From Sphingomonas desiccabilis (GTDB lineage: Bacteria; Pseudomonadota; Alphaproteobacteria; Sphingomonadales; Sphingomonadaceae), in assembly GCF_004135605.1 (NCBI RefSeq), contig NZ_SDPT01000002.1, positions 620,001 through 684,000 of the forward strand: 64,000 nt of DNA, written 5' to 3'. The notes below the pieces were generated by a model, which was given only the letters and a program-made list of their open reading frames with translations, made no database searches and was not told where the DNA came from. Positions 10,501-17,557 of this stretch are shown piece after piece (the stretch's first letter is position 1; each line of letters begins with the position of its first letter). The translations under genes and the position numbers were made by a program.

Positions 10501-10707
10501 ATCGGGATATCCTTCCCCCAGCACGAGGACGTCGAGGTCTGCCGGATCGAGGTCCGGCCCGCGAGCGAGGCAAAGTTCGTCTCGCTGGCGGATCGCGGAG
10601 GCACCGTTGCGGAGCGCTTCTTCGTGCGCTCAGGGAATTCCACCCAGGAACTTACTCCCAGCCAGATGCACCTCTATGTGGGTCAGCGCTTCCGCAGATC
10701 GACGTGA
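4582..10707 (+). CDS. Giant multidomain SF1 helicase-nuclease (DUF4011, AAA/SF1, MTES_1575 nuclease, DUF3320, AlbA_2)
   Basis: 2,041 residues, intact. Order seen: a DUF4011-like segment from about residue 25 (ELLDLSARNRLLNMP); Walker A GPPGTGKS at 351-358; a predominantly helical insertion of nearly 900 residues; Walker B DEAS at 1237-1240; GDPKQLPP at 1261-1268; WHYRSK near 1312; VQGDERD near 1438; and NVLISRAK near 1478. These are the motifs of a Dna2/Upf1-like SF1 helicase. Then a PD-(D/E)xK-like nuclease of the MTES_1575 type (FEEQVAKAL 1539 on, FFIDLAV with D1566, GIECDGASYHDARS with E1583 and D1585), a DUF3320 segment (about 1724-1855), and a C-terminal AlbA_2/Schlafen-like domain (ESLEFKETLRW near 1886, GFANAQGGTLLVGVADDG near 1920). 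The GTG start is favoured by AAGGGGGA upstream; the in-frame ATG at 4600 has none. Helicase-nuclease fusions of this kind are frequent in defence islands; a role here is inference. Confidence 0.92.
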   Translation: MATSPIMQEDEAPTSVFQSDLPIDEKLDRARTELLDLSARNRLLNMPRSSKGAKAIEVVDERSTEVFRLLVAETRPFTFLAGKAAPAGEQADSDAPVDEVDEIADLAQPEDDVADDRGVFSRHADTRLQTRLRPKGLQKRLLELYFDARTLEEEQGVNILYLTLGALKWIDPNNAANVRFAPLVLVPAQLERGNAGEKFKLRMRQEDYASNLSLEAFLDRVHGIRLPAFEVGDAFDPAAYFAEVAEAVSAKPGWEVQPDVIVLGFFSFAKFLMYRDLDPQTWPQGGRITDRVLVRGLLSDGFSGADGMIPEDANIDPFIPPAEMLHIVDSDSSQALAVHEVRRGRDVVIQGPPGTGKSQTIANIVASAVADGKTVLFVAEKMAALEVVKRRLDATGVGDACLELHSNKANKKALLEELRRTWELGAPKHRDPGSLHARLTAARDQLNDHARRMHQPHAASGLTPFQVVGQLSRLRLDGEKPNDIALPGAPTWSADDFAERHGVVGELAERIDVIGRPAEHAWRGVGLSSVLPTDAERLETRVTSLVDRLAAFRSAQAALASSLELPAPQSFGELPPLLSLAARVAGSPDIDDIAMADPTWESGVDGIERLIATGQRHSYLTQQLAGAVAETGWDTDLTEALAALAALPSAFAPDDFRRMEALAALLPRLQAEAQALARVTGRDAPTTLEGIRRLAAIAERVANAPEADAEAFADEVWSSGVERASDVVDAVAACERASSTTAGRITGAAWDLDLSGARATLASHGEGFFRFLSGEWRRANALVRSVLTNPGTRLAETLELLDALAAGQAAKRSIEQEDAFSRSAFGSEWRGVRSASSPLLGVVEWMRSLRGLGAEPRLIAASRPDRSEVGTRGKRTADLAEQAREPIERLWSALGEAQALAFGDALAPGRSDLLALLTFVARIRSADATAAEAFIEVTADLDVRRRRLADLDEHQRKASMLRDQHDLGVATFGGSWHGTSSDWRVLRAAADWILANGDIRLLCSRIVARREPAQAAEGIRIEAVALEAELQAIAEQLRLDMAASFGSDAFSGMPLESVVAHLDRWRTSGEKLFQWTAYRDRAERASALGCEDVVRRLADGRLTTEGAVPAFEMAYYEAVYADQIRIDPDLGTFDGTLHGRLAREFADMDRQRISTASFEVVRAHHQKVPARDGGSVGPLGVLRAEIARKRGHMPIRKLMEKAAPAIQALKPVFMMSPLSVAQFLSPGVFDFDLLVMDEASQIQPVDALGAVARAKQVVVVGDPKQLPPTAFFSKMTGGADEQDDDAGTRVADIESILGLFTARGLPMRMLRWHYRSKHQSLIAVSNRQFYENKLFIVPSPYTAEAGMGLRFHRVPQGVFDAGGTRTNQVEARIVAQAIVAHAREHPELSLGVAAFSAAQRRAIMDQLELLRRGLPPEVEAFFQSHPAEPFFVKNLENVQGDERDVIFISVGYGPPVPGGKVPMRFGPLGTDGGERRLNVLISRAKQRCEVFASMSDEDIDPDFAATRKGVLAFKLFLHFARTGRMTMAESTGRDHDSVFEEQVAKALQARGYQVHRQVGLAGFFIDLAVSDADRPGRYLLGIECDGASYHDARSARDRDRLRQSVLESHGWTIHRIWSTDWFQRPKEQIDLVVARIEAAKAEHDAEAQGASARRRSHVEIVTVEREGFTEVGLAEAEAPPATAAYEEALVERPRHLVCELHDAPRGALSALAEEVVGIEGPVHVCEVVNRIRDAWGLKRAGARIQDAVEKAIEVSVREGRLAEDGDFLTVPGRTPRVRDRSDVRSPSLRKPDSLPPAELEVAILSVVRENYGATDDQVVQAAARAVGFKATSGQLRELLAEVIADAVAAERLTRRNGMLVVGAAAPDGAKRPTSPLSQLIAAGESESLEFKETLRWDIATNSANKKLEDVVVKTIAGFANAQGGTLLVGVADDGTAKGLERDYLCLGGNRDKLELHLTNLLGKHFGTAFRVAQIGISFPQHEDVEVCRIEVRPASEAKFVSLADRGGTVAERFFVRSGNSTQELTPSQMHLYVGQRFRRST

Positions 10708-10934
10708 ACGGGTTTGGCGAGGCATCGCGCATTAGGTTCCAGTTAACGGCCGCGTTGACGAGCTTCGCCAGCGTTTTTGTCAGCCCAATGTCGATGCAGG
10801 TGAAAATCGTGATCTAGCGCTGGATCGGGCACGGCAGCCGAGTGGGCTGGACTTTCCCGAGCGATCGCAAATCAACAAGCGGCAGGTTCTGAGCATCCGG
10901 AGGTGGCGCGTGAATGGCGGGTTTTGGGTCCGTG

Positions 10935-12686
10935 TTACGCTTGGCGAGCCGGGTCCGTGAGCGGCTGGTCCAGGGTGACGGTGTCGTCCGCATCGTCGAG
11001 CACTGCATCCAGGTCGCGCACGATCATCCGCTGAACGCGCGGCCGCTGGCCATGCGTGTTCATGGCACGCAACCGATCAGCGACTTCCGCATCGGCCTTG
11101 GTCGCACGCTCGTTGTGACGGACATTTTCGGTCCAAGTCGGAGTGTGATAGCGCTCGATCCACACCTCGGGCATTTCCAGGTCGCGTAAGAGCGACCAGT
11201 GCCGCGCCCCGTCGCGCCGCCGGACGCGCCGCCGCTCGACCATAAGGGTCAGAGACTCGGGCAGCCGCTCCTCGTCGATATGGTATTCGATGGTCGTCAC
11301 CACGGGCCCGCTGCGTGCCTCAATTGGAAAGGCGAGCCTTGGCTCCCGCCATCGGCCGAGCGGCTCCAGGTCGAGCTTCTGGGCCGCGGGCAACGGGAAC
11401 CGAAAACCTATCGCCAAGCAGGCAAGCGACACGCCCGCCGCGGTCAGTAGGGCGATGTCGACCCCCGCGCGCTCGGTTACGTTGCCCCACAGCCAGCTTC
11501 CAAGCGCCATGCCGCCGAACGCCGACATCTGATAAAGTGCAAGTGTGCGTCCGACGACCCAGCGGGGCGACGCCATCTGAACGGTGACGTTGAAGGTGGA
11601 GAGCGCCAGCACCCAGCCGGCCCCGCCCACGAACAACGCGACCATGGTGAGCGCAACCGAGGCGCTGAGGGCGGTGGCAGCAGACGCCGTCGCCAGCGCC
11701 AGCAGCGCCGACCGCACGAACCCCTCTGTCGACAGCCGCTGGCGCAGGCCGCTGGAGTAATAAGCACCCACCACCGCGCCGACCCCAAACGCACCGAGCA
11801 GCAGGCCGAAGGTCAGTGGGCCGCCCACCAGCAGGTCGCGCGCGCCCAGCGGCATCAGCGCGGGGACGGCGCTCGCTCCCAGTCCGAACACCAGACTGCG
11901 CGCGAGCACTGTCATGATGGCGGGCGACAAAGCGACGTAGCGCACGCCCGCGCTCATCGCGCGCACGAGCGTCTCGCGCTGCAATCCCTCTCGTCGCTTG
12001 GGTGAGCGCCACCGGGCGAGGACCACGAGCAGGCCCAGGTAGCTGAGCGCGTTGACCGCAAAGGCGGCGGCCGCGCCAAAGGCGGCAACGATCAAACCGC
12101 CCACCGCCGGCCCGGTGCTCCGCGCGACGTTGAACCCCATGCTGTTGAGCGCCACTGCCGAGGGCAAGTCGTCGCGGGGAACCATGTCCCCGACTGAGGC
12201 TTGCCAAGCTGGACCGTTGAGTGCCGCGCCGGTGCCGATCAGGAAGGTGAAGGCGAGCAGCAACCAGGGGGGCAGCGCGTCGAACCAGGCGGCCAGCGAC
12301 AGCGCCACGGACACGAAGAGCATGAAGGCCTGCGCCACCAGCATCAACCGGCGGCGATCAAAAGTATCGGCGAGCGCTCCAGCCAGTAGCGAGAACAGCA
12401 TGATGGGCAACGTGGTCGAGGTCTGGACGAGACTGATCAGGGTCGCCGATGCGCCCAGCGACACCATCAGCCACGACGCGCCCACCGACTGAATCAGCCC
12501 ACCGAACCGCGACAGGAGGTTGGCGAACCAGACGTCGCGAAAAATGGGGTGCCGGAAGGGCCTTAGCGGTGAAGTATCGGCAGGCCTGTTGCCGTCTTCC
12601 GTCGTGCTCCATCCGCCTGCCAACGCCGCCTCCCACTCTTCGAGCGAAACGCCCTCAGCGAAGTCCATGAACGTGCGGGCACCCAT
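10935..12686 (-). CDS. MFS exporter of the MFS_3 / EntS-like family with C-terminal cytosolic domain
   Basis: Inner-membrane major facilitator, 583 residues. About 420 residues form 12 predicted helices, beginning SPLRPFRHPIFRDVWFANLL, with the loop 2-3 signature LAGALADTFDRRR and a related motif in the second half. A hydrophilic C-terminal domain of about 130 residues follows (IEYHIDEERLPESLTLM, then RDGARHWSLLRDLEMPEVWI), which is usual for PF05977 proteins. The substrate is unknown; relatives export siderophores or drugs. Start uncertain: ATG 12686 has a GGAGG 13 bases upstream, GTG 12719 and ATG 12668 are also in frame, and the homologous region begins only about 40 residues in. No operon partner; divergent from the GGDEF-EAL gene. 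Confidence 0.85.
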   Translation of the reverse strand: MGARTFMDFAEGVSLEEWEAALAGGWSTTEDGNRPADTSPLRPFRHPIFRDVWFANLLSRFGGLIQSVGASWLMVSLGASATLISLVQTSTTLPIMLFSLLAGALADTFDRRRLMLVAQAFMLFVSVALSLAAWFDALPPWLLLAFTFLIGTGAALNGPAWQASVGDMVPRDDLPSAVALNSMGFNVARSTGPAVGGLIVAAFGAAAAFAVNALSYLGLLVVLARWRSPKRREGLQRETLVRAMSAGVRYVALSPAIMTVLARSLVFGLGASAVPALMPLGARDLLVGGPLTFGLLLGAFGVGAVVGAYYSSGLRQRLSTEGFVRSALLALATASAATALSASVALTMVALFVGGAGWVLALSTFNVTVQMASPRWVVGRTLALYQMSAFGGMALGSWLWGNVTERAGVDIALLTAAGVSLACLAIGFRFPLPAAQKLDLEPLGRWREPRLAFPIEARSGPVVTTIEYHIDEERLPESLTLMVERRRVRRRDGARHWSLLRDLEMPEVWIERYHTPTWTENVRHNERATKADAEVADRLRAMNTHGQRPRVQRMIVRDLDAVLDDADDTVTLDQPLTDPARQA

Positions 12687-12895
12687 CGAGTGCCCGATGC
12701 CTCCAATCGGCCATGCCACTTCCTTGCGACAGGCAGGGATCAGCCATTCTTCCTCTCGATCTGGGTTCCGCTCGCTTCAGGTGCGGGATCGCGGGTGCTG
12801 ATCGTGCCGGCTCACTCCATTGCCGCGCGATCGGGCGGCACGCATTCGGCACCGGCCTTTAGACAAAGTAGACGGTTCGCCGCCATGATGGGACA

Positions 12896-14857
12896 ATGGC
12901 GCGTTTAATCGTCCGATTGAAACAGCTCCGGCGGTCCGATGACCAGATCACGGCCCAGGTTCGGGCGGTGCTGGTGGAGTCGCTCTACGCCTCTCGTCAG
13001 TCGCTGATCATCGGTGCGCTGACCAGCACCGCGATCGCCGCCGTCGTGTCTAGCACCAGCAAGGACGCTTGGCTGATCGTCTGCGCGATCCTGATCGGGC
13101 TGGTCGGCTTCGTGCGCATCGTGGATGCGGTACGCCTGCACCGGCAGGAACTGGCGGAGGGTCCGCGGGGACCCGGGACGGCCGGGCGGCATGAACTGTT
13201 CTACCGGCTGGGAGCGCTGAGCTACTCCGGGCTGCTCGGGCTGTTCGGCCTGCTGACGCTCATCCGCACCGACGATGGCGTACTGCAGCTGCTCTCGGTC
13301 ACGACCGCGATCGGCTATGCGGCGGGGATCGCGGGCCGGAACGCCGGACGGCCGTGGATCGCGCTGTCGCAGCTCTGTTGCGCGTCCCTGCCGCTGGCCC
13401 TGGGGCTGTTGATCGCGGCCGAGCCGTTGAAGGTGGTGCTGGCTGTCGTGATCGTGCTGTTCGTAGTCGCGATGATGGACATCACCTTGCAGACCTATGG
13501 AGCGATCCTGAGAGCCACCGTGGCATCCCATGAAAAAGCAGCTCTGGCCGAGCACCATGCCGCGATGGCGCGACGCGACGACCTGACGGGTGTCGCCAAC
13601 CGAACGGCCTTCCGCGAGGAGTTCGAGGCGCGGCTGCGGGCGCTAGGCTCCGGCGAAGGCAAGCTCGCCCTCCATTGGCTGGATCTGGACCGGTTCAAGG
13701 AAGTGAACGACTCGTTCGGCCATCTGGCGGGCAATGCGCTGCTGGTCGCGGTGGCGCAGCGCTTGCGGGAGCAGTTCGGTGCGCCGTGCGTGGTGGCCCG
13801 GCTGGGGGGCGACGAATTCGCGATCGTGTGTGCGGTCGGGGACGACCGCGAGGCGGTCGCGATCGGCTACGCCGTCCTGGATCTGGTGAAACAGACGGTC
13901 GCCCACGACGGTCACACCCTTCGGACCAGCGCATCGATCGGCGTGGCGATCGCGCCCCAGGACGGGCGCGACGCCGACACGCTGCTGAGGAACGCCGATC
14001 TCGCTCTCTACCGCGCCAAAGAGAGCGGGGGCGGCCAGTTTTCCTTCTACGAGCCGGAAATGGACGAGAAGATCGAGCGGCGTCGTCAGCTGGGCGCGGA
14101 ACTGCACGGTGCGTTGGAGCGCGGCGAATTCCAGCTGGTGTTCCAGCCGATCTTCCGCCTCGCGGACGAGCGGATCACTTCGTGTGAGGTGCTGCTGCGG
14201 TGGACCAACCGCCGGTTCGGGGCGGTCTCCCCTGCCGAGTTCATTCCGATTGCGGAGGACAGCGGCCAGATCGTCGAGATCGGCAGCTGGGTGCTGTTCC
14301 AGGCGTGCCAGGCGGCGCGCGACTGGCCGGCCGGGATCAGCATCGCCGTCAACCTCTCTCCCATCCAGCTGCGTTCCGCGAACCTCCCCGCGGTGGTGGC
14401 GCGCGCGCTCGATCAGAGCGGCCTGCCGGCGGGCCGCCTCCAGCTGGAAGTGACCGAGTCCGTCCTGCTGGAGGACGTCGACGCCTCGATCGCTGCGCTG
14501 GAGGCGCTCAATCGGATCGGCGTCTGCACCACCCTGGACGATTTCGGCACGGGCTATTCTTCGCTGAGCTATCTGACCCGCTTTCCGTTCCAGACGATCA
14601 AGATCGACCGGTCGTTCATCTCCGATCTGGACCGCAGCCCGGCCTCGATCGCGATCGTCCAGACGGTGGTGGACCTGGCGGCCAAGCTGGGGATGCGCAC
14701 GGTCGCGGAAGGGATCGAGACGGAGGCGCAGCTGGCCCAGCTCCGCCGCACCCGCTGCGATGCCGTGCAGGGCTATCTGCTGGCCAAGCCGATGCCGGCG
14801 AACATGGTCGGGGCCATGCTCGCCGGCGATGCGCTCGAGACTAGCCCGGACGCCTGA
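12896..14857 (+). CDS. Membrane GGDEF-EAL protein (cyclic-di-GMP synthesis/breakdown)
   Basis: 653 residues. About 180 N-terminal residues hold several hydrophobic segments (for example LIVCAILIGLVGFV and VVLAVVIVLFVVAMM) and no known sensor domain. The GGDEF domain has an intact active site (GGDEF at 304-308) after DDLTGVANR; no RxxD inhibitory site is found at the usual position upstream. The EAL domain carries EVL (Glu431) in place of EAL, then AVNLSPIQLR, TESVLLED, DDFGTGYSSLSYL near 548 and KIDRSFI, so the metal-binding residues of a phosphodiesterase look conserved. It could make or degrade c-di-GMP; which activity dominates cannot be read here. It faces an RpfF-like gene 12 bases away and a second GGDEF gene, suggesting one signalling locus. 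Confidence 0.92.
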   Translation: MARLIVRLKQLRRSDDQITAQVRAVLVESLYASRQSLIIGALTSTAIAAVVSSTSKDAWLIVCAILIGLVGFVRIVDAVRLHRQELAEGPRGPGTAGRHELFYRLGALSYSGLLGLFGLLTLIRTDDGVLQLLSVTTAIGYAAGIAGRNAGRPWIALSQLCCASLPLALGLLIAAEPLKVVLAVVIVLFVVAMMDITLQTYGAILRATVASHEKAALAEHHAAMARRDDLTGVANRTAFREEFEARLRALGSGEGKLALHWLDLDRFKEVNDSFGHLAGNALLVAVAQRLREQFGAPCVVARLGGDEFAIVCAVGDDREAVAIGYAVLDLVKQTVAHDGHTLRTSASIGVAIAPQDGRDADTLLRNADLALYRAKESGGGQFSFYEPEMDEKIERRRQLGAELHGALERGEFQLVFQPIFRLADERITSCEVLLRWTNRRFGAVSPAEFIPIAEDSGQIVEIGSWVLFQACQAARDWPAGISIAVNLSPIQLRSANLPAVVARALDQSGLPAGRLQLEVTESVLLEDVDASIAALEALNRIGVCTTLDDFGTGYSSLSYLTRFPFQTIKIDRSFISDLDRSPASIAIVQTVVDLAAKLGMRTVAEGIETEAQLAQLRRTRCDAVQGYLLAKPMPANMVGAMLAGDALETSPDA

Positions 14858-14869
14858 ACGTCCAGGCGA

Positions 14870-15796
14870 TCAGGCGGGAGCCTTCTCGAGCAGACGGGTC
14901 TGCGCCGTGATCAGGCGGCGCATCCGCTTGAGGTCGCCCTCCGTCAGCCGCACCGCGGCATCGGCCCAGAGCTCGACGACCGCTTCCAACTCGGCGAGCG
15001 GGAGCGGGTTGATGGCGCGGGACGCCTCGTAGATCGCGCAGTGCGCGGTGTGGCGGCGCCGGTTCTGGCGGATATAGTCTTCCACCACCCGCCGTCCTTC
15101 GCCGGGCTCGGCGAGCGCGTGTACCAGGCCCAATTCGTAGAGCGCCTCTGCACTGTAGGTCTGGCCGCTCAGGATCATCTGCTCCGCCCGTGCGGCACCC
15201 AGCCGACGGGACAGGAAGCAATGGGCGCCCATCCCGGGAAAGAGGCCGAACAGCGTTTCGGGCAGGCCAAAGTTCGTGCCCCGCTCGGCGATCACCACGT
15301 TGAACGAGAGCAGCGCCTCGAAGCCGCCGCCCAGCGCGTCCCCCTCGACCAGCCCGATCGTGACGATCGGCAGGTCCAGGCCGAGCATGTTGCGATGGAG
15401 GATGCGCACACACGCACGGCCGTAGCGCGCCAGGGCATCGCGATCGTGCGCACGGATATGCTGGGAGAACAGATCCAGGTCTCCGCCCAGCGAGAACACG
15501 CCGGGGAAGCGCGAGCCCAGCACCAGATAGCGGATGGGTGTGGTCCCGCTGGTGCAGGCGCGGACGATGTCGTCCTGCCATTGCGTGAACTCGCGAAGCA
15601 GATCCGGGTTGAAGCTCGGCCGAACCCGCGGGCACATATAGGTCCAGAGCGTGTCGAGTTCCGGATCGAAGTCGACGTCCAGCTGCTCGAACTGGAATGG
15701 CGGGCGACCGAAGTCGTCGCTCGCGCCTAGTCGATGTGCTTGTGGTGCCCATTCGTTATTGACGCCCAGCTCGAAACGGGGGTGGTTGATCGTCAT
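14870..15796 (-). CDS. rpfF: RpfF-like crotonase: probable DSF (cis-2-unsaturated fatty acid) synthase
   Basis: 308 residues, crotonase fold. The stretch GDALGGGFEALL...GLPETLFGLFPGMGA matches RpfF: Glu160 and Glu180 are 20 residues apart, like the two catalytic glutamates (E141/E161) of Xanthomonas RpfF, which acts as acyl-ACP dehydratase and thioesterase to release the diffusible signal factor. An N-terminal extension of about 50 residues before the crotonase core and a helical C-terminus also fit RpfF rather than a plain enoyl-CoA hydratase. ATG 15796 is chosen because GAGG lies 8 bases upstream; the earlier in-frame ATG at 15817 has no such site. It sits between two c-di-GMP genes, the second messenger that DSF signalling usually controls; no RpfC/RpfG or RpfR gene is in the window. 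Confidence 0.8.
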   Translation of the reverse strand: MTINHPRFELGVNNEWAPQAHRLGASDDFGRPPFQFEQLDVDFDPELDTLWTYMCPRVRPSFNPDLLREFTQWQDDIVRACTSGTTPIRYLVLGSRFPGVFSLGGDLDLFSQHIRAHDRDALARYGRACVRILHRNMLGLDLPIVTIGLVEGDALGGGFEALLSFNVVIAERGTNFGLPETLFGLFPGMGAHCFLSRRLGAARAEQMILSGQTYSAEALYELGLVHALAEPGEGRRVVEDYIRQNRRRHTAHCAIYEASRAINPLPLAELEAVVELWADAAVRLTEGDLKRMRRLITAQTRLLEKAPA

Positions 15797-15930
15797 TGTG
15801 CTTGCCTCATGCTGCACAGCAATCTTGCTGCGTGCGCAGAATAGGTCCGCAATGGTGATGATCCGATCGGCACCAACGCGCAGGATCTGAACCTTCTGTT
15901 AAGGATAGTTGGTTAGGAAGGGAGTCGCGA

Positions 15931-15946
15931 TGCACCGGGGGGTGCA
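15931..15946. promoter_or_regulatory. Palindrome upstream of the GGDEF gene
   Basis: TGCACCGGGGGGTGCA is a perfect 6-bp inverted repeat with a 4-base spacer, 19 bases before the ATG at 15965 in the divergent rpfF/GGDEF intergenic region. A second, shorter one (AGCAATCTTGCT, 15818-15829) lies on the rpfF side. Operator function is inference. Confidence 0.4.
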
Positions 15947-15964
15947 CAGGTTGCAGGCCTTTGT

Positions 15965-17167
15965 ATGAGTGCACGATCCGGCTTCGGGTGCGAACTGCCC
16001 CGGTGGTCCTTGACGCGGTGGCTGGTGGAGCCAGGGGAGGACATCCCCGACAGCATGCGCAGGACGCTGCTGCACAGCCTCTATGCGAGCCTGCCGATCT
16101 TCGCGGGCGGGGTGCTGAACACCGTCGCGGTCTCGGCGCTGGTCGCCGCCCGGATGCACACGACGGCTGCCTATATCTGGGTCGCGCTGGAGGTGCTCCT
16201 GGCGGCGGCGCGGCTGCCGGCGCTGGTGCTTGGACGCAAGGCGATCGCAGAGGGGCGGCGGGGTCCCACCGACGTCTACATCCTGCTCGCCGTGCTGTGG
16301 GCGGCGAGCGTGGGCTATGGCACCTTCATGTGCGTCGCGAGCGGGGACTGGGTCGCCGCGGCGCTGGCCTGTCTCTCGGCGGCGGCGATGGTGGGCGGCA
16401 TCTGCTTTCGCAACTTCGGCGCGCCGCGCCTGGTGGCGGTGATGATCGGGCTGAGCCTTGGGCCTTGCGCGATCGCTGCAGCATTCTCGGGCCAGCCGGT
16501 GCTGCTGCTCGTCATGTTCCAGATCCCGTTCTACCTCATCAGCATGAGCGCGGCCGCCTTCCAGCTCAACCGCCTGCTGGTCCGCACCATGCGTGCGGAG
16601 ATGATCAACGACCACCACGCCCGACACGACCCGCTCACCGGCCTCCTCAATCGCGGCGGACTGGCCCGATGGGCAGCGGAGCAGGCGGGGCGCGGCAATG
16701 GCTCGCTTGCCGTTTTCTACCTCGACCTCGACTGGTTCAAGAGCATCAACGACACGATGGGTCACAAGGCAGGGGACACGGTGCTGGTCGGCGTCGCCGA
16801 GCGCCTCCAGCAGCTCGCAGTGGGGCGGGGGCAGGTGGCGCGTCTGGGCGGCGACGAGTTCGTTCTGGTGGCGGACGATCTCGATCGCGATGGCGCAGAC
16901 GCGCTGAAGGAGCGGATGTGTGCCGCGATTGCCGACCGCGCCTATCTCGTGGAGGGGCGGCAGGTACATGTGGGCGCCAGTGTCGGCGTGGCCCGTTCGG
17001 AGGAGCACGGCGACGATCTGGCGATCTTGCTGGAGGTCGCGGACCTGGCTCTCCACGACGCCAAATCGAACGGACGTGTCGCATCCGGGACGTCCCGCGT
17101 GCGCGACGGCGGACCGGTCGCGTTTCGCGACACCGGGCCGAGCTTTGCGGCGCCGCGGGTGAATTAG
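15965..17167 (+). CDS. Membrane-anchored GGDEF diguanylate cyclase
   Basis: 400 residues. The first 200 hold about five or six hydrophobic segments (for example VSALVAARMHTTAAYIWVAL and LLLVMFQIPFYLISM). The GGDEF domain starts at DPLTGLLNR and has GGDEF at 295-299, with FYLDLDWFKSINDTMGHKAG before it. No RxxD inhibitory site stands at the usual position, so classic product feedback is not expected. The membrane half and the linker (QLNRLLVRTMRAEMINDHHA) resemble those of the GGDEF-EAL protein at 12896-14857, suggesting paralogues. Divergent from rpfF with 168 bases between starts, so the two may share control. The Shine-Dalgarno is weak. Confidence 0.9.
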   Translation: MSARSGFGCELPRWSLTRWLVEPGEDIPDSMRRTLLHSLYASLPIFAGGVLNTVAVSALVAARMHTTAAYIWVALEVLLAAARLPALVLGRKAIAEGRRGPTDVYILLAVLWAASVGYGTFMCVASGDWVAAALACLSAAAMVGGICFRNFGAPRLVAVMIGLSLGPCAIAAAFSGQPVLLLVMFQIPFYLISMSAAAFQLNRLLVRTMRAEMINDHHARHDPLTGLLNRGGLARWAAEQAGRGNGSLAVFYLDLDWFKSINDTMGHKAGDTVLVGVAERLQQLAVGRGQVARLGGDEFVLVADDLDRDGADALKERMCAAIADRAYLVEGRQVHVGASVGVARSEEHGDDLAILLEVADLALHDAKSNGRVASGTSRVRDGGPVAFRDTGPSFAAPRVN

Positions 17168-17275
17168 TCAGCCGAGCAGCAGGATCGTCTGCGCCGCGTG
17201 CGTCCATTCTTCACTGCCCAAGCACCCAATCTCCCGGTGTCGCGTTACCGATCCGAGCGACATCGAGGAGCGATC

Positions 17276-17434
17276 ATGGCAGACACCGACAAAAAAGACC
17301 CCTCGAGAAAGCCCGCGGCGCTGCTCGGCCTCTACATCGTGATCGCCTTTCTGGTCGCGATCACCGCGGTCTACTTTGCCTTCGGCTGGGGTGAAGGCGA
17401 CAACACGGCGGAGGTCCAGCAGATCGGGCAGTAG
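17276..17434 (+). CDS. Small single-span membrane protein (52 aa)
   Basis: ATG at 17276 follows GAGGAGCG at good spacing; upstream in-frame codons lack such a site. The product has a charged N-terminus (MADTDKKDPSRKP), one hydrophobic segment (ALLGLYIVIAFLVAITAVYF) and an acidic tail. N-terminus probably in the cytoplasm, given the lysines before the span. I do not recognise the family. Confidence 0.65.
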   Translation: MADTDKKDPSRKPAALLGLYIVIAFLVAITAVYFAFGWGEGDNTAEVQQIGQ

Positions 17435-17460
17435 CGGAAGCCGGGCGCTGTGGTGCGGGG

Positions 17461-17496
17461 CGGGAAAAATTCCCGGACAAGCTTCTGTGAAGCTTG
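17461..17496. promoter_or_regulatory. Two adjacent palindromes upstream of a leader-like ORF
   Basis: CGGGAA-AAA-TTCCCG (17461-17475) and CAAGCTTC-TGT-GAAGCTTG (17478-17496) are both perfect inverted repeats, three bases apart. Neither is followed by a T-run, so they look more like operators or RNA hairpins in a 5' leader than terminators. Confidence 0.5.
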
Positions 17497-17557
17497 AACT
17501 TTCCGGTCGCGTTTCCATATCGCTTTCACTGTTCAACAACGGAAAGGAGGTGGTCGA

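Noticed and set aside
8539..10524. 661-codon frame antisense to the helicase-nuclease gene
   Set aside because: Composition-driven shadow; the plus-strand frame holds all SF1 motifs over the same bases.
10708..10934. Possible remnant gene or attachment site after the helicase gene
   Set aside because: No recognisable protein fragment, tRNA-like fold or direct repeat with the left side of the island was found by eye.
14870..15796. Plain enoyl-CoA hydratase
   Set aside because: Glu160/Glu180 spacing, the GGGFEALL and GLPETLFGLFPGMGA blocks, the N-terminal extension and the c-di-GMP neighbours fit RpfF better.
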